In this document: positions 1 to 6,482 of the stretch, one piece after another
Position numbering within the stretch: position 1 is the stretch's first letter
Layout of the letters: the number at the start of each line of letters is the position of its first letter
DNA from: an uncultured Spirochaetaceae bacterium
Lineage (GTDB): Bacteria > Spirochaetota > Spirochaetia > Treponematales > Treponemataceae
Assembly (NCBI GenBank): GCA_902772605.1
Contig: CACYBG010000230.1
Span: forward strand, 1 to 6,844
Length of the DNA: 6,844 bases
Reading direction: 5' to 3'
Made by a program: the position numbers and the translations under genes
Notes under the pieces: model-generated
What the model saw: only the letters and a program-made list of their open reading frames with translations
Database searches by the model: none
Told to the model about the DNA's origin: nothing

Positions 1-1
1 G

Positions 2-79
2 GCGGCCGCATCAAGGTTCATAGGCAGGTATCTCGGGGCGTGGTTCACGTTCAAGTACTGCAAGCGGCCGAGCAACTGA
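2..79 (+). CDS. Possible 3' end of an upstream plus-strand gene (partial)
   Basis: The frame starting at base 2 stays open from the left edge to a TGA at 77-79 and gives about 25 residues ending in FKYCKRPSN. Of the three plus frames, frame 3 stops early and frame 1 runs to a TGA at 94-96. Frame 2 is preferred because its use of AGG, ATA and TTC codons matches the other genes here and its aromatic and basic composition looks protein-like. It ends 34 bases before the pncB start, a spacing that would fit co-transcription. The product cannot be recognised from so short a tail, and the reading frame itself is only a moderate bet. Confidence 0.4.
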   Translation, partial: AAASRFIGRYLGAWFTFKYCKRPSN

Positions 80-102
80 CGTTTTTGGACCTTTGAAACT
101 GC

Positions 103-108
103 AGGGGA
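103..108 (+). promoter_or_regulatory. Ribosome binding site that sets the pncB start
   Basis: AGGGGA lies five bases upstream of ATG at 114. The alternative TTG start at 93 is in frame but has no comparable purine-rich element in front of it, and it would add seven residues before the conserved N-terminus. The ATG is therefore the chosen start. Confidence 0.75.
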
Positions 109-113
109 TTTTT

Positions 114-1571
114 ATGGCAAACGGAAGCGAAAAAGCAAAAAGCGGACTTTTCACGGATTTCTACGAACTCACCATGGCACAGGGATTCTGGAAGCAGGGC
201 CTCAACAGTCCGGTCGTATTCGACGTGTTCTTCAGGAAACATCCTTTCAACGGCGGATTTTCCGTATTCGCAGGGATTGAAAGCTGCATCGACGACATAC
301 TGGATTTTTCATTCAGCGACGAAGACCTTGATTTCCTACGCGAAAGGAAAATGTTCGAGGACGGATTTCTGGACTACCTCCGAAACTTCCGTTTTTCAGG
401 CGACCTGTATTCATTCGAGGAAGGCTCCCTGATTTTCCCTCAGGAACCCGTCATAAGGATACATTCGAACCTGATTGAAGCCCAGATTCTTGAGGGACTC
501 ATCTTGAACCAGTGCAATTTCCAAAGCCTGATTGCAACAAAGACAACAAGAGTTTTCCTTGCAAGCGGAAGGAAGGACATACTTGAGTTCGGACTCAGGC
601 GGGCACAGGGAACGGACGGTGCAATGTCGGCTACACGGGCGGCATTCATAGGCGGTGCATCGGGAACGAGCAACACCCTGGGCGGAAAGACATACGGCAT
701 ACCGGTTGCGGGAACCATGGCGCATTCCTGGGTCATGTCGTTTCCAAGCGAACTTGAAGCCTTCGAAGCCTATGCAGACATCTATCCCGAAAACACGATT
801 TTCCTGATTGACACATACGACACCTTGAAATCGGGGATAAAGAATGCGATAAAGGTCGGGGCAAAGCTTTCCGAACGGGGCCACAATTTCGGAGTCCGCC
901 TTGATTCGGGAGACATGGCATACCTTTCGAGCGAAGTCAGGAAGGAACTTGATGCGGCAGGTTTTCCAAACGCTTTCATAACAGTCTCGAACGAACTTAC
1001 GGAAGAGATAATCTCGGCACTGGTTTCATCCGGAGCACCCATCGACAGTTGGGGAGTCGGAACGAACATGGTCACGGGAGGAAGCGAATCGAGCTTTTCC
1101 GGGGTCTACAAGATGTGCGCAAGAACTGATGCACGGACCGGAACCATGATGCCGGTGATGAAGTTCAGCGACAATCCCTCAAAGGCCACGAATCCGGGAG
1201 TAAAGGACGTATACAGGCTGTACGACGAAAACGGAATGGCAAGGGGCGACATACTTGCACTCGAAGGCGAAGAGGTGAAAGCCGGAAACGAATACAGGTA
1301 TTTCCACCCGATGATAGACTACAGGCATTTTTCGTTTGCCGCAGCCGAAGTAAAGCCCATGCTTAAAAAGAAGATTGAAAACGGAAGGAGGACCTCACCA
1401 AGGATTCCCGACGAAAGGCAGATAAGGCTCAGCCGCGAACGGATGATTTCCGAAATGGATGAATTCGACGACTCATACAAGAGGATTCTGAATCCCCACA
1501 TCTACAAGGTTTCCATAAGCGAAAAACTCAAGGACCTGAAGCTCGATTTCATAAACAGAAACCAGGATTAA
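114..1571 (+). CDS. pncB: Nicotinate phosphoribosyltransferase
   Basis: This enzyme joins nicotinate to PRPP, with ATP hydrolysis, to make nicotinate mononucleotide in the cytoplasm. It is the entry step of the Preiss-Handler NAD salvage pathway. The 485-residue protein is of normal family length. Family signatures appear in order: the N-terminal LFTDFYELTMAQ (about 12-23), the FGLRRAQGTDGA loop (159-170), AGTMAHSWV (199-207) with His204 in the place of the His phosphorylated during catalysis, GVRLDSGDM (260-268) and WGVGTNMVTG (313-322). No frameshift or missing key residue is seen. ATG at 114 is chosen over an in-frame TTG at 93 because of its ribosome binding site. It may follow an upstream gene closely. 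Downstream it converges with the minus-strand signalling cluster, and its TAA touches the first base of the shared hairpin. No functional link to that cluster is evident. Confidence 0.96.
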   Translation: MANGSEKAKSGLFTDFYELTMAQGFWKQGLNSPVVFDVFFRKHPFNGGFSVFAGIESCIDDILDFSFSDEDLDFLRERKMFEDGFLDYLRNFRFSGDLYSFEEGSLIFPQEPVIRIHSNLIEAQILEGLILNQCNFQSLIATKTTRVFLASGRKDILEFGLRRAQGTDGAMSATRAAFIGGASGTSNTLGGKTYGIPVAGTMAHSWVMSFPSELEAFEAYADIYPENTIFLIDTYDTLKSGIKNAIKVGAKLSERGHNFGVRLDSGDMAYLSSEVRKELDAAGFPNAFITVSNELTEEIISALVSSGAPIDSWGVGTNMVTGGSESSFSGVYKMCARTDARTGTMMPVMKFSDNPSKATNPGVKDVYRLYDENGMARGDILALEGEEVKAGNEYRYFHPMIDYRHFSFAAAEVKPMLKKKIENGRRTSPRIPDERQIRLSRERMISEMDEFDDSYKRILNPHIYKVSISEKLKDLKLDFINRNQD

Positions 1572-1614
1572 GGAACCGCTGATTAATGCCTCGTGTATTA
1601 ATCAGCAGTTTCCT
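1571..1614. terminator. Hairpin between convergent genes, probable bidirectional terminator
   Basis: GCTGATTAAT at 1578-1587 pairs perfectly with ATTAATCAGC at 1597-1606 around a nine-base loop. An outer AGGAA (1571-1575) pairs with TTCCT (1610-1614) across a small asymmetric internal loop. The hairpin fills most of the 46-base gap between the pncB stop and the stop of the minus-strand lipoprotein gene. Neither side has a long T tract, so efficient intrinsic termination is likely but not certain. It could also act as a 3'-end stabiliser. Confidence 0.7.
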
Positions 1615-1617
1615 AAG

Positions 1618-2514
1618 TCATTCCGCCCCGGAATCAGAATCAGAATCAGAATCAGATTTCTGACGGAACATGTCGGGTGAAATCGAAGTCGATTGGGTTT
1701 CAGAATCTTCAGGTAAACTAGCAGTACATGAACCGTCGCTGCATCCCGTATAATCCATTATGAACTGATTTACGACCGATTCGATTGCATCCGGGAAAAA
1801 TTCCACAAGGGACGCCCTGCTCCAGTTTCCGTTGTCGAATGGAACCGATTTTGGGGAAAGCGATGAATAGGTCCTGTAAAGGGCTTTCTTTCCGTCCGAA
1901 TCCGCAAGATAGACTTTAAGGGTAACCTTTGCCGCAACGTTCAGGTCATGGAGTCCGCTCTGAACCTTTTCCTTCTGGAATATGAATTCCGCAAAAATCG
2001 ATCCTGAAGCCCCCGTTTCGGTCGCAATCATCCTGTTCCGTGAATTTCCGCTGTAGTCCAGGACCATGTATCCCTCGGCAGGAGTTGATGTCGTCGTCTT
2101 CTGAATGAACTGATTGTATCCGCTTTTATAGGCCTGGGTTTCCGAAACCTTATCCATGGACACGATTTCCACGCCGCATCCTTCTAGCGCATCCAAAAAA
2201 GTACGGGCAGCTCCGTCTATCCTTTCCTGCACCGTCATGTATTCCGGATTGTTCTGTTCAATCACCTTGTTCAGGGATGAAGTTACAAGTCCGCCGGAGT
2301 TCGTGTTTCCGTCGGGATTCCTAGCCCCGTCCCTGTCATACCAGGGAACCGATGAATTCGAATAGATTGAAACGACCGCCATCGGTGAATAGTCGGTCAG
2401 GTCTATATTGGGAGCAGACTTGCATCCGGAAAAGACGGACGTAAAAAGCGAAAGTACAACAAGAGCGCATCGGGACGCATATCCGAATCCCGCCATAAAA
2501 CCAGTTTTCTTCAT
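1618..2514 (-). CDS. Putative lipoprotein of unknown function
   Basis: The 298-residue product starts with a lipoprotein signal peptide: a basic start (MKK), a hydrophobic stretch around residues 17-28 and a lipobox-like VFSGC ending at Cys31. This is a loose lipobox of the kind spirochaetes accept. After processing it would be lipid-anchored in the envelope. The mature part has no motif I recognise. It contains an alternating hydrophobic, beta-like segment (VAAKVTLKVYLADSDGKK, about residues 193-210) and ends in a Ser-Asp repeat followed by GAE. The start ATG at 2514 is supported by AGAGG eight bases upstream. A nearer ATG at 2519 is out of frame and stops after two codons. It is the last gene of the minus-strand cluster, 71 bases after the regulator, so it may be an envelope partner or target of the kinase system; that is inference from position only. 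Confidence 0.85.
   Translation of the reverse strand: MKKTGFMAGFGYASRCALVVLSLFTSVFSGCKSAPNIDLTDYSPMAVVSIYSNSSVPWYDRDGARNPDGNTNSGGLVTSSLNKVIEQNNPEYMTVQERIDGAARTFLDALEGCGVEIVSMDKVSETQAYKSGYNQFIQKTTTSTPAEGYMVLDYSGNSRNRMIATETGASGSIFAEFIFQKEKVQSGLHDLNVAAKVTLKVYLADSDGKKALYRTYSSLSPKSVPFDNGNWSRASLVEFFPDAIESVVNQFIMDYTGCSDGSCTASLPEDSETQSTSISPDMFRQKSDSDSDSDSGAE
1631..1657. repeat. Tandem hexanucleotide GAATCA x4
   Basis: Four perfect GAATCA units at 1631-1654 plus a partial GAT lie inside the 3' end of the lipoprotein gene. On the coding strand they read alternating Ser and Asp codons (TCT GAT). Because the unit is six bases, slippage would add or remove Ser-Asp pairs without shifting the frame, so it changes tail length and does not switch the gene on or off. 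Confidence 0.9.
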
Positions 2515-2522
2515 GTCATGAA

Positions 2523-2527
2523 CCTCT
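2523..2527 (-). promoter_or_regulatory. Ribosome binding site of the lipoprotein gene
   Basis: AGAGG on the minus strand sits eight bases before the ATG at 2514. It lies at the edge of an A/T palindrome (2525-2538, TCTTTT/AAAAGA) that could pair weakly and partly cover it. The 71-base gap upstream of this gene holds no convincing promoter or strong terminator. It contains only an imperfect GC-containing hairpin just after the regulator stop, without a T tract. Confidence 0.6.
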
Positions 2528-2585
2528 TTTTTAAAAGATTTCTAGCCTGCAAGCGGTGAAAGCGAATCGCCACTCTCCGCACGAA

Positions 2586-3284
2586 TCAAAGCTTTTCCAG
2601 TGCAGCAGGGTTTATTTCAAAGACATACTTTCCCTTCTCCGACTTCCTTACGGACATTCCCAGATGAGGAAATTCGCCGATTCTTTTTCGGATGAAGGCG
2701 ATGTATGCATACAGGTTGGCCATGTCGCGTTCATCGTACCTTTTCCAAAGCTTACGGCACAAGTCCAATCCGTCCACCTGCTCGCCCCGATTCTCAAAAA
2801 GGATTTCAAACAGGCGGAATTTTGAATTCGGAAGCGAAAGCATGTCTCGGAGTTTTTCAGGCACCGAAGACTTTTCATCAGCATGATTTTCAGGCTCCAC
2901 ATCAGCATTCACCTTGGCAATTATCACCGCACGGGAAAGCGTATCAAGAAACGAATCGACTTCATCGCAGACGGAACCGTAATACTGAACTACAGTCGAA
3001 CGCCACTGACCTTTCAAAGCCTCGGGTCTGAATTCCGGAAACGGGTCGTTGTAGAATACGAACGGAATCTTTCCGCCGATTTTTTCATGCATCGTTTCGT
3101 ACGGATTCCGGGATTCCAGTTCAAAGTACCTGAAATCGCACAGAAGCAGATCGACCGGTTTTACTCCATGCACATCAAGGACCGAAGCCAAATCGACGCA
3201 CACAAGCGGACGGTACCCCTTTTTCCTGAGGTATCCTCCGAATGCATACGAATCAGGATTTTTAGTCAGTACGACGAGGTTCAT
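2586..3284 (-). CDS. Winged-helix response-regulator-like protein with a degenerate receiver domain
   Basis: The 232-residue protein has two parts. Residues 1-125 follow the alternating pattern of a receiver domain: a beta strand at the start (LVVLTK), Asp50 after VDLLLC at the usual phosphorylation position, and IPFVFYND as a beta-4-like strand. The acidic pair expected near residues 8-10 is missing (TKNPD instead). The Thr/Ser after beta-4 is replaced by Tyr, and no conserved Lys is clear near beta-5. Residues 149-225 resemble the OmpR/PhoB winged-helix DNA-binding domain: FRLFEILFENRGEQV, LCRKLW, then YAYIAFIRKRIG as the likely recognition helix, and a KGKYVFEI wing at the end. The start codon overlaps the kinase stop (ATGA), and the ribosome binding site lies inside the kinase tail, so synthesis is probably coupled to the kinase. 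I infer a transcription regulator acting downstream of the kinase. Its DNA targets are unknown. Confidence 0.78.
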   Translation of the reverse strand: MNLVVLTKNPDSYAFGGYLRKKGYRPLVCVDLASVLDVHGVKPVDLLLCDFRYFELESRNPYETMHEKIGGKIPFVFYNDPFPEFRPEALKGQWRSTVVQYYGSVCDEVDSFLDTLSRAVIIAKVNADVEPENHADEKSSVPEKLRDMLSLPNSKFRLFEILFENRGEQVDGLDLCRKLWKRYDERDMANLYAYIAFIRKRIGEFPHLGMSVRKSEKGKYVFEINPAALEKL

Positions 3285-5323
3285 TTCCCCTTCTCTTCAG
3301 CTTTCTTTTCAGACTTCTTTTCCAGGGCCGAATTGATGTAGACCTTGTCCTGATACCAGTCGAGCGAAAGGCCGAATTTCTCGGACTCATAACCCGGACA
3401 GTTTATGTAGACATGGACTATCGGGCACTTCAATTCATCGGTTCCGTAAACGTCGCTCACCCAGTCGTCCCTGTTCAGCTTTGCAACGTCATCAGCCCTG
3501 AGCTTATCCTTTCCCTTGACCTTTGACACGGTTTCCGTACGCTCATGGTTTTTGCCGGTATAGTCGATTACGAAATCGCAATCGTCGGTTATCTCCTCTC
3601 CGGTCTTCCTGTCATAGACAACCGGCCGTGCAAAACTGATGCGCCTACCCTCGTTCATGAAATTGTCGAAGGTTACGTCCACCTGTCCGTTCTGATTCTT
3701 GTTCCACCAGGTATACGAACCGACCCTTATCGTACGCCACACGATTACCGGTCCTATGCAAACCTTGACCCTGTAATCACCAGGCTTCAGGAACAGCTGC
3801 TTGGTCTTCTTGACCGAAGTATCCTTTTCGTCGGTTTCAAAGCCCATTACCGGAACATATTCGAATTTGCTTTCATCGTCCGGGTGCGAGCGGTCCCTTA
3901 TCGTCTCTATCCTTGCGTACGGATTTATTACCTTAGAGATTTCAACGCCCGGCATGTAGTGTTCGGGATCGGTATCATAATTGTAGAAGTATGCCTCTGG
4001 TGTGAATCCGGAACCGGCAACGTCTGTCGATGCGAACTTCAGCTGTACCGTGACCGGGGTATATGTGCGGAACAGAAGGAATTTCTGTATGAATCCGCTG
4101 TAAAACCCTGCCCTTATAAGGAAGAAAATACCGATTATTCCGACAACGGCAGCACCTGCAATTGCGGCTATCTTATAGATTTTCTTGTTCTTTGATTCTA
4201 AGGTCCTGTACTTGTACTGCCTGTCCGAATATGTTACGACCGAATTTGCAAGTTCCTGACGGACGTCCCTTTCATTGAACGCCTTGAGGTACCTGTCAAT
4301 CATCTTGATTATCCTGTCGACCGAAGAAAAACGCTTGTTCCTGTCGAATTTCAGGCACTTGTCGACTATGCTGTTGACCACGCGGGGAAGTCCCTTTACG
4401 AATTTCGAAGGCTTCGTGTAATTTCCTTCCTGAATCTTCGTGTGCTGGTCCAAAAGCGTTTTTTCGCTGTAAGGCTTCAGTCCGGTGACCATTTCGTAAA
4501 GCATTACTCCCAGCGAATAGATGTCGGCACGGACATCGACCTTATGGGCGTTTTCCATCTGCTCGGGAGCCATGTAGCTGAGGGTTCCCATGCTGGTATT
4601 TCCGCCGACGGTTATGTTGTCGTTTACGACCTTGACGTTCGACATCAATTTCGACTTCGCTTCAGGCGACTGTTTGTCTCCGTCACCGTCGGAACTGCCG
4701 TCATCGGTAGATTCGACCCCGGAAATTCCGAAGTCGGCTATCTTTACGTTGGCGCCCTTTTCTATCAGTATGTTTGCAGGCTTTATGTCCCTGTGCACTA
4801 TCTTCTGATGATGGGCAAGCTTGAGTCCCCTGCAGACTTCCCTGAGTATCCAGAGTGCAAGTTCAGCCGGGATTTTTCCGTCCTTTTCAAGGATTTTTCC
4901 AAGGTCCATTCCCTCGACGTATTCAAGGACTACGTACTCCTTGTCGCCGAAACTCATGGTCTCGTAAAAACGGACTATCCTCTGGGAAGTAAGGCCGCTC
5001 AATATTCCCGCTTCACGGATAAAACGATTCCGACTCTTTTCGGTGGCATTGAGCATTGTCTTTATGACCACCTTGCGCTTGAGTTCCGGATCTTCACCGA
5101 TGTATACGGCACCCATTCCACCCGCACCCAAAGGCTTTATCTTGATGTACTTTCCGATTTTCTGAGGAACCGCTTCAGCGTCAGTGGACAAAACCTTGGT
5201 ACCGGTTGAACTGCCGGACCTTCCCGACACGACGGTCTTATTCGATGCATCAGCCTTTACTCTGACAGTCCTTTCAGAATTGTTTACGATGGTCCTGTCA
5301 TCCGACCCACCCATTCTTGCCAT
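3281..5323 (-). CDS. Membrane-anchored eukaryotic-like Ser/Thr protein kinase
   Basis: The 680-residue protein would phosphorylate Ser/Thr on other proteins and on itself. Numbered from ATG 5323, the kinase domain (about 56-345) carries the Gly loop GAGGMG (66-71), Lys88 in VIK, a probable helix-C Glu104, catalytic HRDIKPAN (177-184, Asp179), DFG (197-199), APE (252-254) and ADIYSLGVMLYEM. All key catalytic residues are present, so it should be active. The activation segment is about 58 residues long and carries an acidic Ser/Asp-rich insert. One membrane segment lies near 383-404 (AAIAGAAVVGIIGIFFLI). About 275 residues follow outside the membrane, with no PASTA repeats; a FLKPGDYRVKV stretch suggests a beta-sandwich. 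The tail is Lys/Glu-rich. The 50-residue N-terminus is Ser/Thr-rich. ATG 5323 is preferred to an in-frame TTG at 5335, which overlaps the TATAAT box; ATG 5314 is a further option. The gene lies between a phosphoesterase and a DNA-binding regulator. Confidence 0.93.
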   Translation of the reverse strand: MARMGGSDDRTIVNNSERTVRVKADASNKTVVSGRSGSSTGTKVLSTDAEAVPQKIGKYIKIKPLGAGGMGAVYIGEDPELKRKVVIKTMLNATEKSRNRFIREAGILSGLTSQRIVRFYETMSFGDKEYVVLEYVEGMDLGKILEKDGKIPAELALWILREVCRGLKLAHHQKIVHRDIKPANILIEKGANVKIADFGISGVESTDDGSSDGDGDKQSPEAKSKLMSNVKVVNDNITVGGNTSMGTLSYMAPEQMENAHKVDVRADIYSLGVMLYEMVTGLKPYSEKTLLDQHTKIQEGNYTKPSKFVKGLPRVVNSIVDKCLKFDRNKRFSSVDRIIKMIDRYLKAFNERDVRQELANSVVTYSDRQYKYRTLESKNKKIYKIAAIAGAAVVGIIGIFFLIRAGFYSGFIQKFLLFRTYTPVTVQLKFASTDVAGSGFTPEAYFYNYDTDPEHYMPGVEISKVINPYARIETIRDRSHPDDESKFEYVPVMGFETDEKDTSVKKTKQLFLKPGDYRVKVCIGPVIVWRTIRVGSYTWWNKNQNGQVDVTFDNFMNEGRRISFARPVVYDRKTGEEITDDCDFVIDYTGKNHERTETVSKVKGKDKLRADDVAKLNRDDWVSDVYGTDELKCPIVHVYINCPGYESEKFGLSLDWYQDKVYINSALEKKSEKKAEEKGK
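3287..3296 (-). promoter_or_regulatory. Ribosome binding site of the regulator inside the kinase tail
   Basis: AGAGAAGGGG on the minus strand lies immediately before the ATG at 3284 and forms the last Glu, Lys and Gly codons of the kinase. The kinase TGA and the regulator ATG share bases as ATGA (3284-3281). This is a classic layout for translational coupling and supports the chosen start. Confidence 0.75.
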
Positions 5324-5334
5324 ACAAGCCCCCA

Positions 5335-5340
5335 ATTATA
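5335..5340 (-). promoter_or_regulatory. Candidate -10 box (TATAAT) just upstream of the kinase gene
   Basis: A perfect TATAAT on the minus strand lies 11 bases before the kinase ATG at 5323. No good -35 is seen at 16-18 bases spacing (GAAACG or shifts of it). If the box is used, transcription would begin around 5327-5329 and leave a leader of only a few bases, which would exclude most of the GGGGG (5329-5333) that could otherwise serve as a ribosome binding site. The two readings conflict, so this is a candidate only. Confidence 0.4.
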
Positions 5341-5397
5341 AGATGGTTAACAGTGAACGTTTCCCATTCGAACCGTCCAAAGTTTCCTTAAACCGTT

Positions 5398-5420
5398 AAA
5401 AAAATCCGCACCTTGGATTT
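5398..5420 (-). terminator. Weak intrinsic terminator after the phosphoesterase gene
   Basis: On the minus strand AAATCC (5420-5415) pairs with GGATTT (5407-5402) around a seven-base loop, and the arm continues into a run of T (seven T in all, 5404-5398). It begins seven bases after the phosphoesterase stop. The stem has only six pairs with two GC pairs, so read-through into the kinase gene is likely. Confidence 0.5.
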
Positions 5421-5426
5421 GGACTT

Positions 5427-6461
5427 TCAGTCGTCACCTTTCCTTTCTACGGAGAATATGTCGCTTTCCAGACTGAAGGATCCGTCCGAATGTATCCAGG
5501 CTACGTTCATTTCCCTTGGATTGTGAATCTGTATGTAGACTCCGTCCTGCCTCAAAAGATACTTTCCCGCTACGGGTCTGTGTCCGCCAAGCCAGAAACA
5601 GTTGTCCCTATCACCCTTCCTGTTCAATTCGTGGAACTGCTCCAACACGCTTCCGTCCTGGGCATCTCCGTTGTCCGTCCATGTAAAGCCGATGATGACT
5701 TCGGGATGACGGTGGAAATCGATTATGTCCTTGCGGTCGAACGAGCGGCAGGGTTCTCCGTGGCTGATTCCGAACCTGTCGAATATTGCAACGATTGGAA
5801 GTGAACGTTCAAATTCGGAAATCACATAGGCGGTTGCCTGGGAATAGTGCGACTCCAGGAAATCATAGACCATCTGGCCCTCCATTGCGATTTTCCTGAA
5901 TCCATAGTCGCCGTCACCGCTTCTGTTCAGAACGTTTTCATGGTTTCCCTTCAAAAAGTGGAAGCCGGAAGGAAAATTCTTCTTGAGTTCCATCACCACG
6001 AACATTGTCTGGAACGCCTCAAGTATTTCCTCTGCCATTTCGGGACTTTCGACCTGACCTTCCTTCCATTTTTCGTATGCACCCAACCATCTGTCATGGC
6101 AGCGTCCGTGGGTCTCGGTGTGCACTCCGTCGCCGACACAGACGACCATAAGGCTCCCTTCGTCAAGCAGTTTCAGGACGTCGGAACCGTTAAGTCTGAA
6201 ATCAATCAGGTTCATGAGGAAATCGGGTCGGGCATGCAGATCCGGAACGACAATCACGTCGCACTTCGAACCGCAGAAATCCAGAAGTCCCCCCGGAAAT
6301 TTGTCCTTGCCGAGAGGCCTGTATTTTTTGCTTTCACCCTTGAGGATTTTTATGGTTGATTCAAGCTGCTCAAAAACGGCAGCCTCCGAAGGAAGCTTTT
6401 CCATATTGCGCATGGAAACAAGCTTTTTCCGGAGATTCTCCAGTTCCAATTCCGAGTGCAT
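5427..6461 (-). CDS. PPP-like metallophosphoesterase, probable Ser/Thr protein phosphatase
   Basis: The 344-residue product carries the five metal-binding blocks of calcineurin-type phosphoesterases in order: PDLHAR (Asp74, His76), VGDGVH (Asp111), KGNHEN (Asn173, His174), SHGEP (His234) and GGHRP (His294). The GNHE block and overall spacing resemble PPP Ser/Thr phosphatases. The usual GD-x-VDRG block reads GDGVHTE here, so the Asp-Arg pair is missing and substrate choice may differ. Residues 1-70 are a charged, partly helical extension without an obvious motif. No signal peptide or membrane segment is seen, so it is cytoplasmic. It lies between the FHA gene (21-base gap) and the kinase gene, so I infer that it reverses the kinase's phosphorylation. 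A nucleotide or other small phosphoester substrate remains possible. The ATG at 6461 has a modest upstream purine stretch (AGAAGAACGG); Met17 and Met20 are alternative starts. Confidence 0.82.
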   Translation of the reverse strand: MHSELELENLRKKLVSMRNMEKLPSEAAVFEQLESTIKILKGESKKYRPLGKDKFPGGLLDFCGSKCDVIVVPDLHARPDFLMNLIDFRLNGSDVLKLLDEGSLMVVCVGDGVHTETHGRCHDRWLGAYEKWKEGQVESPEMAEEILEAFQTMFVVMELKKNFPSGFHFLKGNHENVLNRSGDGDYGFRKIAMEGQMVYDFLESHYSQATAYVISEFERSLPIVAIFDRFGISHGEPCRSFDRKDIIDFHRHPEVIIGFTWTDNGDAQDGSVLEQFHELNRKGDRDNCFWLGGHRPVAGKYLLRQDGVYIQIHNPREMNVAWIHSDGSFSLESDIFSVERKGDD

Positions 6462-6482
6462 TGAAAACCGTTCTTCTGCCGA

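Noticed and set aside
1..113. Promoter for pncB
   Set aside because: No convincing -35/-10 pair with normal spacing was found in these bases. The gene may be read from an upstream promoter outside the window.
411..884. Minus-strand open frame of 157 codons inside pncB
   Set aside because: It lies fully within the well-supported pncB gene, and its cysteine-rich, low-sense composition is typical of an antisense shadow.
2540..2585. Possible terminator after the regulator gene
   Set aside because: Only an imperfect stem (GCG, GTG and GCG blocks with bulges) can be drawn and no T tract follows, so it is not reported as a terminator.
3545..4195. Plus-strand open frame of 216 codons opposite the kinase outer domain
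   Set aside because: Its composition and lack of motifs mark it as an antisense shadow. The kinase frame runs uninterrupted through it to the coupled ATGA.
4442..5209. Long plus-strand open frame of 255 codons opposite the kinase
   Set aside because: It is a shadow of the kinase gene. The minus strand encodes an unmistakable kinase domain here, while the plus frame shows no recognisable motif or ribosome binding site.
5847..6359. Plus-strand open frame of 170 codons opposite the phosphoesterase
   Set aside because: The minus strand carries three of the metal-binding motifs in this stretch, so the plus frame is a by-product of codon bias.
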